From NCBI RefSeq assembly GCF_014191505.1, contig NZ_JACHWS010000003.1, forward strand, positions 744,001 through 808,000: a DNA stretch of 64,000 nucleotides, given 5' to 3'. Below the pieces are notes generated by a model that saw only the letters and a program-made list of their open reading frames with translations, ran no database searches and had not been told where the DNA came from. The position numbers were made by a program, and so were the translations under genes. Shown in pieces: positions 8,942-17,200 of the stretch (its first letter is position 1; each line of letters starts with the position of its first letter). This stretch comes from Hoyosella altamirensis. Its GTDB lineage: Bacteria; Actinomycetota; Actinomycetes; Mycobacteriales; Mycobacteriaceae.

Positions 8942-9424
8942 TCAGTGACCGACGGGACGTGCCGCCGCCGACATCACTTTCACTGCAGCAACGAGGCCGT
9001 CGATCAGCTTGCCCTCGCGGAACGCGGGAACAGCTGCGGTGACACCAAGCTGGCAGATGCGATCGCCAACCTTGCCGACCACTCCAGCACCGGACACCAC
9101 TTCGATCTTCCGTTCACCTGGTGACACCGCAATCAGCGCACTGTGGTCAGGATCATCGAGGCTGTCCAGCAGATCGAATGCCCGGTCGTTTGCGTTATCT
9201 CCAAGCTCACCGAGGTAGATGGTGAACTTGACTCCGGTGGTGCGCGTACCGAAGGTCAGCGCATCATCAAGCCGGATGAGGTCGTCCTTGTCGAACGGGA
9301 GTTTCTCGACTGGCTCGTCGAGGAACCGTACCGCCGAAATGCGTCCGCTCGAGGTCTGCGCCGCTCCCAGCGGAAGATTCTCGACTACTGGTGCTGCAGG
9401 AACCAGAATCTCACCACGTTGCAC
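8942..9424 (-). CDS. DUF5130 (TPM-like) protein, Rv2468c type
   Basis: A 160-residue protein conserved in mycobacteria and relatives. The middle, FTIYLGELGDNANDRAFDLLDSLDDPDHSALIAVSP, resembles TPM-fold proteins, followed by EVVSG and a hydrophobic end. The GTG at 9424 is chosen because GGAGG lies eight bases upstream and the length then matches the mycobacterial homologue (about 167 residues); the open frame upstream is mainly the overlapping small membrane-protein gene. The two genes overlap by 14 bases, pointing to translational coupling. I recall that the equivalent M. smegmatis locus (MSMEG_4692/4693) encodes accessory cytochrome aa3 oxidase subunits; which one corresponds to this protein I cannot decide. 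Confidence 0.75.
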   Translation of the reverse strand: MQRGEILVPAAPVVENLPLGAAQTSSGRISAVRFLDEPVEKLPFDKDDLIRLDDALTFGTRTTGVKFTIYLGELGDNANDRAFDLLDSLDDPDHSALIAVSPGERKIEVVSGAGVVGKVGDRICQLGVTAAVPAFREGKLIDGLVAAVKVMSAAARPVGH

Positions 9425-9668
9425 TTGCAGATCCTCCAATCGGGTGCGCTCCGGATTCGGGGCGATGGCCGTGTCCACTGTGTCCACTGTGTCCTGAATG
9501 GCCTCCATGGCCATGTTCATCGACGGCACTCCACCACACCGGTCCGTAAGGCCAGGGATCACCGAGCTGGTACGGCTCGGGACGAAGCGGCTTCTTCATC
9601 ATCGGTATCACGCCCAGCAGGAAATAAATCGCTGCGGGAATGACAACGAATACAAGGATGGTCTCCAT
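9411..9668 (-). CDS. Small membrane protein with His-rich tail (possible aa3 oxidase accessory subunit)
   Basis: An 85-residue protein: one N-terminal membrane helix (ILVFVVIPAAIYFLLGVIP), a short basic turn MKKPLRPE, an aromatic segment DPWPYGPVWW, then a tail of repeated His-Ser-Gly (residues about 50-65) created by three copies of a 9-bp unit. AGGGG lies upstream of the ATG at 9668. The helix plus aromatic segment and its position between the HNH and DUF5130 genes match the short oxidase-associated proteins at the M. smegmatis CtaI/CtaJ locus, which I recall only in outline. The His-rich tail could bind metal. Overlaps the next gene by 14 bases. Confidence 0.65.
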   Translation of the reverse strand: METILVFVVIPAAIYFLLGVIPMMKKPLRPEPYQLGDPWPYGPVWWSAVDEHGHGGHSGHSGHSGHGHRPESGAHPIGGSASATW

Positions 9669-9737
9669 AGGGCTCACCCCTAAAACGGTAGTCGAAGCGC
9701 CTCATGGATTTGTCGCCGGGTCGGTAAAAAGTCGCAA

Positions 9738-10424
9738 TCAGGCGCTCTCGAGCGCCGGAACGTAATCCCCCCATACCGGGTCGAACGTGTCGATCTTCGA
9801 TACCAGGTACCAGTGCCGTCCGGCGGGAGGTCGCGGAATGGTACGCAGTGACCAGCCCAGTTCGCTGAGCAGCCGATCGGCTTTCTTGTGATTGCAGCGC
9901 GCACAACACGCGACACAGTTCTCCCAGACATGCTCGCCACCGCGACTGCGCGGGACTACATGGTCAATCGTGTCCGCTTTTGCGCCGCAGTAGCCACACC
10001 TGAATCGATCGCGCTGCATAAGGGCGGCGCGCGTGAGGGGAACACGAGCTATGTAAGGGACGTGCACGTAGACCGTGAGACGGATGACAGACGGCACATA
10101 CAGTTGGCGCCCCGCTGAATGGACGACCGTGCCCGCCGGATCGGAGTGGAGCATTTCAGCACGATTCCGGAGCATGAGGACCAGCGCGCGACGGACCGGA
10201 ACAGTGGTGAGGGGTTCGTAGCTGGCGTTGAGCAACAGCACGCGCCGTGACGCCCAGCCTCGCATCGGTGCGCGTTGCGCCTCGGGCACTGCTTCTGCGG
10301 GTGGGGGTGACTCGTGCGCGATCGCTAAATGGTCACCGTGAATAGCCCGTGGCACCCACTCATTCGGGGTGACGCCGGGCACGAGTTGTCGGTGGTGGAC
10401 CTTGTTGGAACTCCTCTTCGCCAT
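9738..10424 (-). CDS. HNH endonuclease (Rv2469c type)
   Basis: A 228-residue protein with an HNH nuclease domain at about residues 140-195: CGYCG, then the catalytic core DTIDHVVPRSRGG, WENCVACCARCNHKKAD. Two CxxC pairs form the zinc-binding frame. The N-terminal half (RRVLLLNASYEPLTTVPVRRALVLMLRNRAEML) is the typical companion segment of this actinobacterial subfamily. The ATG at 10424 has GGGAGG six bases upstream. The position between pepN and glbO is conserved with mycobacteria. Biological role unknown; it could act in repair or defence. Confidence 0.9.
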   Translation of the reverse strand: MAKRSSNKVHHRQLVPGVTPNEWVPRAIHGDHLAIAHESPPPAEAVPEAQRAPMRGWASRRVLLLNASYEPLTTVPVRRALVLMLRNRAEMLHSDPAGTVVHSAGRQLYVPSVIRLTVYVHVPYIARVPLTRAALMQRDRFRCGYCGAKADTIDHVVPRSRGGEHVWENCVACCARCNHKKADRLLSELGWSLRTIPRPPAGRHWYLVSKIDTFDPVWGDYVPALESA

Positions 10425-10633
10425 CTCAGGCCTCCCGTGCTGTGAATCGTTCGCCAGAGACCGCCAGGCGGCGACCGCGACACTGCCCCAAGTGAACACT
10501 GTCGGACCACGATTGCGCAGCAATTTTCCGGAGGAAGACCTGGGAAGAGTGTGTGAATTCTTGGTGACGGCTCCCCCGCACGCCGCACGGACCAGTCTTC
10601 CTGACGCAAGCAGAGCGCTACTGAGCAACAAGG

Positions 10634-10652
10634 ATAGGTTAGGCTACGCATA
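10634..10652 (+). promoter_or_regulatory. IdeR/DtxR iron box
   Basis: ATAGGTTAGGCTACGCATA matches the 19-bp iron-box consensus TTAGGTTAGGCTAACCTAA at 14 positions, with an essentially complete left half (TAGGTTAGGCTA). It lies 26 bp before the start of the siderophore-binding lipoprotein gene, where bound Fe-IdeR would block transcription when iron is plentiful. Confidence 0.7.
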
Positions 10653-10677
10653 GTCGTCGACAAACGTGGGAGTAAAA

Positions 10678-11628
10678 GTGATTCTCCGGACACCGGTCCG
10701 CAAATCGAGAGCGACGCTCGTGACCACGAGCACCATCACGATTGCATTCCTGGCATTCCTCGCAGGGTGCACAGCTGAGTCCTCCGGAAATGGCGAAACG
10801 GGCGCGGTCAGCGAACCAGCACGCACCGTTGAACACGCTCGAGGCGCGACGGAAGTGCCCGCTCAGCCACAGCGCGTTGTGGTTCTCGAGCCTGTCCAGC
10901 TCGATACGTCTGTCGCGCTCGGTGTCATGCCAGTCGGCACGACCGTGTTCGGCAGCGCGAGCGGGGCACCTGATTATCTCGGGCCGCGGGCGGCGCAGAT
11001 CGAAGCGGTCGGCACTGTTCCGGAACCCAGTCTCGAGGCAATCGCGGCACTTCACCCAGACCTCATTCTCGGCACCGAGACACGCCACGGAGAATTCTAC
11101 GAGCAACTTTCAGCCATCGCCCCCACTGTCTTCATGGCCTCACAGTCTGATCCCTGGCAAGAGAACGTCGACTTGGTGGCCACCGCACTCGGTAAGCGCG
11201 AAGAAGCCAGTCGCCTTCTCGCTGATTATGACGACCGCTGTGCCGAAATCAGGGAGGAGTTCAGCACGGAGGGGCAGACCGCGCAACTCATCAGGCCGCG
11301 CGAGGACATCCTCACGCTCTACGGACCGACGTCCTTTGCTGGCAGTACCCTCGAATGCGCTGGCTTCACAACACCGGACCGAGATTGGGCCGGCGAAATT
11401 TCAATCGACATCTCACCCGAACTCGTCGCACAGGCGGAAGCCGACCTGGTAGTCGTGACATCCCCCACTCCCGGCGACCCTGGCACCCTCCCCGATGTGG
11501 TCACGAACAGCGTCGCCCAGTTCCCTAGACTGCATCTCGTTGACCAGGCGTATTGGATCGCGGGAGTCGGCCCACTCGGCGGAATGACAGTCCTCGACGA
11601 CATCGAAAAGATCCTCCAGGAAGGCTGA
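10678..11628 (+). CDS. Iron-siderophore ABC transporter substrate-binding lipoprotein
   Basis: A 316-residue exported lipoprotein: hydrophobic signal segment, lipobox LAGC at about residues 27-30, then a periplasmic-binding (FecB/FhuD-type) fold with QRVVVLEPVQLD, PSLEAIAALHPDLILG, QLSAIAPTVF and AYWIAGVGPLGGMTVLDDI. GGGAG five bases before the GTG at 10678 decides the start over the GTG at 10666. It should capture ferric siderophores at the membrane for an ABC importer whose permease and ATPase are not nearby. An IdeR-type box in the promoter supports iron control. Together with the following channel gene it interrupts a block that is contiguous in mycobacteria. Confidence 0.88.
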   Translation: MILRTPVRKSRATLVTTSTITIAFLAFLAGCTAESSGNGETGAVSEPARTVEHARGATEVPAQPQRVVVLEPVQLDTSVALGVMPVGTTVFGSASGAPDYLGPRAAQIEAVGTVPEPSLEAIAALHPDLILGTETRHGEFYEQLSAIAPTVFMASQSDPWQENVDLVATALGKREEASRLLADYDDRCAEIREEFSTEGQTAQLIRPREDILTLYGPTSFAGSTLECAGFTTPDRDWAGEISIDISPELVAQAEADLVVVTSPTPGDPGTLPDVVTNSVAQFPRLHLVDQAYWIAGVGPLGGMTVLDDIEKILQEG

Positions 11629-11664
11629 CAGCAGGGCCGTGACATCCTCGTCCTGGTCCGTACC

Positions 11665-12606
11665 ATGGTCGGCGTGCTGACAAACGTGACAGAAGCTTTC
11701 GAATGGACTGAGACGAGCCGGGAGTGGCTCATCGCGAAGCCGATCGAGGCCGCTTCCTACATTGTTGTCGCTCTGATACTGAGATGGGTGGCACACCGCC
11801 TCATCGACCGCGCGACAAAGCGCAGCGGCCGCAGAATTCTGCCTGCCGCGGTGCGCAGAAACGGCGACGTGCAGGTTCTCGATCAGGCACGCCGGGATGA
11901 GCGCAACGCTCAGCGTCGCAAAACCATCGCGTCAGTATTCAAGTCAACCGTTACCCTCCTGCTCTTCACCTGGGTTGCATTGACGATCCTGACGATCGTC
12001 GGTATCAACGTGGCGCCGTTTATCGCCTCCGCAGGTGTTATCGGTATCGCACTCGGCTGGGGCGCGCAGAGCCTGGTTCGCGATTTTCTTTCCGGGGTCT
12101 TCATGCTGCTTGAAGACCAGTACGGCGTAGGTGACATCGTCGACTTCGGTGAGGCCGTCGGAACTGTCGAGAACGTCGGACTGCGCGTGACGACGCTGCG
12201 CGCCCTCAACGGCACTGTCTGGTACGTACGGAACGGCGAGGTGCTGCGGGTCGGCAACCACAGCCAGGGTTACGCCGTAGCAGTCGTAGATATTGCCCTC
12301 GCACGGCCGGTTAATGTCGGGAAGGCTACCCGCATCGCGGAACAAACAGCGCTCAACGCCGCAAAGGACGATGCCATTCGCGATGATGTGCTGGAGACGC
12401 CAACTCTGCTCGGGGTGGATTCCACCACGGCCTACACGGTCACTATTCGTGTGACCGCGACAGTGCGGGCAGGCTCGCAGTGGGGCGTCCAGCGCTACCT
12501 TACTCAGCGGATCCTGTCCGACCTCGCCGACGCCGATATCGTGACTCACGACGAGCCGGCCGCGACGACGGAAGAACCGACGGGCACGTTGCCTGCCCAG
12601 GGGTGA
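11665..12606 (+). CDS. MscS-family mechanosensitive channel
   Basis: A 313-residue membrane protein with an MscS core. The pore helix and hinge are visible as GVIGIALGWGAQSLVRDFLSG at about residues 125-145, followed by MLLEDQYGVGDIVDFG and the beta domain VENVGLRVTTLRALNG. Two helices precede the pore helix. It would open under membrane tension to release solutes during osmotic downshock. It lies 36 bp after the siderophore lipoprotein, possibly cotranscribed, though a functional link is not evident. Confidence 0.9.
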   Translation: MVGVLTNVTEAFEWTETSREWLIAKPIEAASYIVVALILRWVAHRLIDRATKRSGRRILPAAVRRNGDVQVLDQARRDERNAQRRKTIASVFKSTVTLLLFTWVALTILTIVGINVAPFIASAGVIGIALGWGAQSLVRDFLSGVFMLLEDQYGVGDIVDFGEAVGTVENVGLRVTTLRALNGTVWYVRNGEVLRVGNHSQGYAVAVVDIALARPVNVGKATRIAEQTALNAAKDDAIRDDVLETPTLLGVDSTTAYTVTIRVTATVRAGSQWGVQRYLTQRILSDLADADIVTHDEPAATTEEPTGTLPAQG

Positions 12607-12668
12607 CGTTGACACAGTTCTCGCGTCCATTTCGCGGCACGCACTCAAGACAGGCATGATGGAGAGTG

Positions 12669-13070
12669 ATGGCAAGCGAGCAGCAGTTCGAAACGTTTTT
12701 TGATGCGGTGGGCGGTGCGGAGACCTTCCGCCGCATAGTCGCGCGCTTCTACGAGGAAGTGGCGAACGATGAAATCGTTCGCCCCCTGTATCCGGAGGAA
12801 GATCTCGGTCCCGCTGAACGCCGGTTCCGGATGTTTCTCGAACAGTATTGGGGCGGCCCCCGGACCTACTCGGACGAACGCGGCCACCCACGGCTGCGGA
12901 TGCGGCATATGCCATTCCAGATCGGTCCGCTCGAGCGCGACGCGTGGCTACGCTGCATGCGCATCGCCATCGCTTCAATCGAGCCTGAAACACTGAACGA
13001 CGCTAGGCGCAAGGAACTGCTCGACTACATGGAGATGGCAGCGAACTCGCTGGTCAACTCGCCGTTCTGA
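12669..13070 (+). CDS. glbO: Group II truncated haemoglobin O
   Basis: A 133-residue protein nearly colinear with mycobacterial trHbO: FYDAVGG-like start, RFYEEV (TyrB10), RPLYPEEDL (TyrCD1), [22 protein letters not shown] with the proximal His, and WLRCM with TrpG8. The C-terminus [12 protein letters not shown] is almost identical to the M. tuberculosis protein as I recall it. It binds haem and oxygen and is proposed to handle O2, NO or peroxide at the membrane. The start is the ATG at 12669 or the GTG at 12666; GGAGAG lies just upstream. The place in the pepN-gdh block is conserved. Confidence 0.95.
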   Translation: MASEQQFETFFDAVGGAETFRRIVARFYEEVANDEIVRPLYPEEDLGPAERRFRMFLEQYWGGPRTYSDERGHPRLRMRHMPFQIGPLERDAWLRCMRIAIASIEPETLNDARRKELLDYMEMAANSLVNSPF

Positions 13071-13085
13071 CATTCGATGTGCTTG

Positions 13086-13775
13086 TCAGCGCACAAATAG
13101 CGGAATCTTCGACCGGTTGATCGCAACTGAACCGAACCGGGCGTCGATGCGCACCCAAGTCGATCGTGCCCTTACTCGGACGATTTCGTTCGGATCGACC
13201 GTTCCAGCCGCGCCCGTCGTAGGGTCGTCGGCTTTCGGGATGAAACCCATTCCTGTCATCGCGAAAACCGCTCGCATAGTGACGGCGGCTGTCCCGCCTT
13301 CGCCACGAACCGTGAGCACTTCCTGGTCCAGCAACGATCCTGGTGTGCCCTGGCTGGTGTTGTGTTCACGAGCGAGGTCAGCGCCCCGCTGCGCCAGATC
13401 GATAAGAACGTGAGCCGGCACGTCATCTACGTGGCTGTAGCCACCGTCTGGTGGTAGCGCGCCACGCCACGCGGAGTCCATGCTGTAACCGGCATGGATG
13501 ATACCGCTACGAGTCTGCCTCAACGTCTGCAGCAGATGGTCAGCCGCCGTGATGAGGTCCGTGGGCGTGGCCTGTCCCTCAATAGTGCGCGCAGCTAGAA
13601 CGTCAAGCCCCGTATTGACCCATGCCGTGACATGTCCTTCACCGCGGTTGCGGAACCTGATGACCGCTGATTCATCGAGGCGCAGAGCACGGGTGAGGAA
13701 CGCGCCGAGGTCAGCGCGCGATGATCTGCCACGAAGGATAAGGTGACGTTCTACGCCACCGGCGATTTCCGTCAT
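13086..13775 (-). CDS. Conserved mycobacterial-type protein of unknown function (Rv2474c position)
   Basis: A 229-residue soluble protein with no catalytic motif I recognise. It is the third gene of a minus-strand operon gdh - thioesterase - this gene; its ATG overlaps the thioesterase stop (ATGA, 13772-13775), indicating translational coupling. Its place between glbO and the thioesterase equals Rv2474c in M. tuberculosis. Notable segments are HAGYSMDSAWRGALPPDGGY and a basic C-terminal RSKIPLFVR. The coupling suggests a role linked to the thioesterase or to glutamate metabolism. Confidence 0.8.
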   Translation of the reverse strand: MTEIAGGVERHLILRGRSSRADLGAFLTRALRLDESAVIRFRNRGEGHVTAWVNTGLDVLAARTIEGQATPTDLITAADHLLQTLRQTRSGIIHAGYSMDSAWRGALPPDGGYSHVDDVPAHVLIDLAQRGADLAREHNTSQGTPGSLLDQEVLTVRGEGGTAAVTMRAVFAMTGMGFIPKADDPTTGAAGTVDPNEIVRVRARSTWVRIDARFGSVAINRSKIPLFVR

Positions 13776-14266
13776 TTCGCGGTGTGGAGGAACTGCGCCA
13801 AGAATGCCCGCTCCCCGGTCGTAAGTCTGCGCAGCCGCTGGGTGTCGATGTCGAAAGCGGCTAACTGGATCGAGGCGGTCACCGCGGCCGGAACATTATT
13901 CTCGGCGCCATGTGGCCGGACTTCATAACCAATCGTCCAATCCGCACTGCGTAGTCGCTCAACCCACATGTCGACTTGCAACGGCCCGTCCGAGTGGCGA
14001 AGCTGGCCGCGGTAGCGGACCTTCATCTCCACGACCACGGCGCCCTGCCCGAGTTCAGCTGTCGGACGGTCGGGGGTCAGCAGCCACGGGATACGCGCCT
14101 CTTCGAGGAGCGTCACCATTCGCGCATGGTTGATGTGCTGGAACACGTCCATGTCCGACCATCTGACCGGAACTGACACGCGGAAAATGTTGCTGCCATT
14201 CTGCGAAGCGGGGGCGCCGCCAGCGGTCGTTGAAGCCGTCTGCTGCCGCTCCCCCGCCTGTGTCAC
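13772..14266 (-). CDS. Hotdog-fold acyl-CoA thioesterase (Rv2475c type)
   Basis: A 164-residue 4HBT-type thioesterase: VPVRWSDMDVFQHINHARMVTLLEEAR holds the Asp and the HINHA motif of the active site. An Ala/Gln-rich stretch of about 25 residues precedes the fold. The GTG start overlaps the gdh stop by four bases and has GGAGG eight bases upstream, so it is coupled to gdh. It probably hydrolyses acyl-CoA; the substrate is unknown. Confidence 0.88.
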   Translation of the reverse strand: MTQAGERQQTASTTAGGAPASQNGSNIFRVSVPVRWSDMDVFQHINHARMVTLLEEARIPWLLTPDRPTAELGQGAVVVEMKVRYRGQLRHSDGPLQVDMWVERLRSADWTIGYEVRPHGAENNVPAAVTASIQLAAFDIDTQRLRRLTTGERAFLAQFLHTAK

Positions 14267-17200
14267 CTGCTTGCCTCCGACCTAACGCTTCGTGAATGAA
14301 CCATGCTCCGCACCTGACGCGCCGCGACCGACAGCGTTGCGAGGTCCAGTGTGCCTGAATTCGCGATCTGAGCGAGAGCCGTGCGCGCCCGCTCGAGGCG
14401 GGAAGCGTTGGACAACTCCCATTCGGCGATCTTCTCGGCTGCGTTTTCGTCCGGTTCCGCGTTCTCGAGCACGTCAAGGCAAAGTGCCCTTGTCGAACCA
14501 TACAGGTCATCGCGGAGCGCCAGTCGAGCGAGGGCATGCCACCGGTCGCCGCGCTCTAGCCGCGAAACCGCGCCCTGGAGCATAGCAATGCCTAAGTGTG
14601 CTGTAAGCGCGTAGTACAACTCGGCAACCTCCGTGGGCTCGTGCTCGGAGAGGTCAGCAACTTCCGCGATGTCGAGTAGGCAATATTCGTGGGGAAGTCC
14701 GTAAACCCGTGCAGCGAGATCCTCCGGCGCACCCAGCGCGACAGCATCTTGGGTCCGCGACTTGAGGAATCGTAGGTCGTTTCCATGCAGCCACCCGGGG
14801 ACCTTCGGGCCGAGTTCACGAACAGTCGCAGCGAACCTGTTGATTTCCGCACCCACTGCCAGTGGTTGCGGACGGTTTGCGAGCAGCCACCGCGAGGCCC
14901 GGTCGAGGAGGCGGCGACTACCCAGCATCAGGGTGTCAGAAGCTTCGGTTGGCATGTCCGCCGTACGAATCTGAGTCCAAAGCTCAGTTAGACCGAAAAT
15001 CGTGTTCACCGCCGCGAAAGCCCTGATCGAGTCGGTGGTGTTGGCGCCAGCGTCCTCAAGGAGACGGAACGTGAAGGTGATACCCCCATTGTCGATCGCC
15101 TGGTTCGCAATCATCGTCGTCACGATTTCACGCTTGAGCGGATGCTGTTTGATGGCGGAACCGTACTGTTCCCTCAGCGGCTCTGGGAAGTACTCCGGCA
15201 ACCGGGACGCAAAAACCTCATGATCGGGCAGTTCGCTGTCCATCAAGTCCGACTTGATCGCCAGCTTCACGTGCGCGAGCAGCGTCGACAGCTCGGGGGA
15301 CGCGAGCCCCTCCCCGCGTTTGATCCGCTGATCGATCTCCGCTTCGTCCGGGAGCGCCTCGATCTCGCGGTCCATCCCGCGGTTCGCCTCAAGATCGGCG
15401 ATTTGCCGGGCATGCACGGGCAGCAGCGATTCTGTGTTGGCGCGACTGGTGCCCATCAGTTCGTTTTGCATACGGTTGTCGTCGAGCACGAGTTCTGCCA
15501 CCTCGTCCGTCATCGACGCGAGGAGCCCGTTGCGATCGGACGGAGCGAGATCCCCCGAACTAACGAGTGATTCAAGCAGAATCTTGATGTTCACTTCATG
15601 GTCGGAGCAATCCACACCCGCAGAGTTGTCGAGCGCATCCGAGTTGACCTTGCCGCCGCGCTGCGCGAATTCGATGCGGCCCTTCTGTGTGAGACCGAGA
15701 TTGCCGCCCTCACCGACCACTCGGACCTTCAGGTCAGATCCATTGACCCGAACCGCGTCGTTGGCTTTGTCACCACAATCAGCGTTCGTCTCTTCGGAAG
15801 ACTTGACGTAGGTTCCGATGCCGCCATTCCACAGCAGGTCAACCGGCGCGAGGAGGATGGATCTGATCAATTCGGGCGGTGATAGTTCGTCTAAACCTGC
15901 CGGCAGTTTCAGCACATCTCGTATTTGTGGACTAATGGGTATGGACTTCACGCTTCGCGGCCACACACCGCCACCCTCGCTGATCAGCGACGTGTCATAG
16001 TCTGCCCACGATGAGCGCGGCAATTCGAACATGCGCTGCCGTTCGCGGAACGACGTTGCCGCGTCAGGAGACGGGTCGATGAAGACGTGACGGTGGTCGA
16101 ACGCAGCGACGAGTCGGATGTGCTCGCTCAGCAGCATGCCGTTGCCGAACACGTCGCCGCTCATGTCACCAACACCGACGACTGTGAAGTCTTCGCTCTG
16201 AGTGTCGAGACCCTCCTCACGGAAGTGGCGCTTGACGCTTTCCCAGGCACCGCGAGCCGTGATGCCCATGACTTTGTGGTCGTAACCAGCTGAACCGCCG
16301 GACGCGAAGGCGTCTCCGAGCCAGAAGTTGTACTTGCCCGCGACCTCGTTCGCGATGTCGGAGAAGGTCGCGGTTCCCTTATCCGCCGCCACCACCAGGT
16401 ATGTATCGTCCCCATCTTGGCGCACCACGTCGGCGGGCGATATCACCGCGCCGGTTGTCTGGTCAAGGTTGTCGGTTACGTCGAGCAGTCCCGATATGAA
16501 CAGGCGATAGCAGCGGATTCCTTCCGCACGGAAAGCGTCGCGGTCAGCGGCAACATCGCCGGTCAGTGCCGGTGATTTCTTAACCACGAACCCGCCTTTC
16601 GCGCCCACTGGCACGATGACGGCGTTCTTGACGGCCTGCGCTTTCGCGAGGCCGAGGATCTCGGTTCGGAAGTCTTCCCTGCGGTCCGACCAGCGCAGTC
16701 CTCCACGCGCGACCTCACCGAATCGGAGGTGCACACCTTCGATGCGGGGCGAGTACACGAAGATTTCGAACCGGGGCCGCGGCTTGGGGATCTCCGGCAC
16801 ATCTCGTGGATCAAACTTGAAACACAGCACTTCCCGGTAGCGACTCTTGCCCGCAGTCGAATCGATATCGTCGCGTGCGGCGACGAAGTAATTCGTACGG
16901 AGCGTCGCCCGGATCAGTCTAAGGTACGCACGAAGGATCCGGTCCGCGTCGAGACTAACCACCTTGTCGAGGTGATCGTTGATCTGGGTGATGAGCTCTT
17001 CAGCGCGCTCACGCGAGTGGTTGACCGGATCGAACGTGGCTTCGAACAGCGCCACGAGCGCTGCGGTGCTCGCCGAATGTTCGAGCAGCACATCCTCGAT
17101 ATGTGACTGGCTGTACTGGAATCCGAGTTGGCGCAGGTATCGGGCGTAGGCCCGCAGCATCGTCGCCTCGCGCCAGTTGACCCCCGCTCGCAGGATCAGT

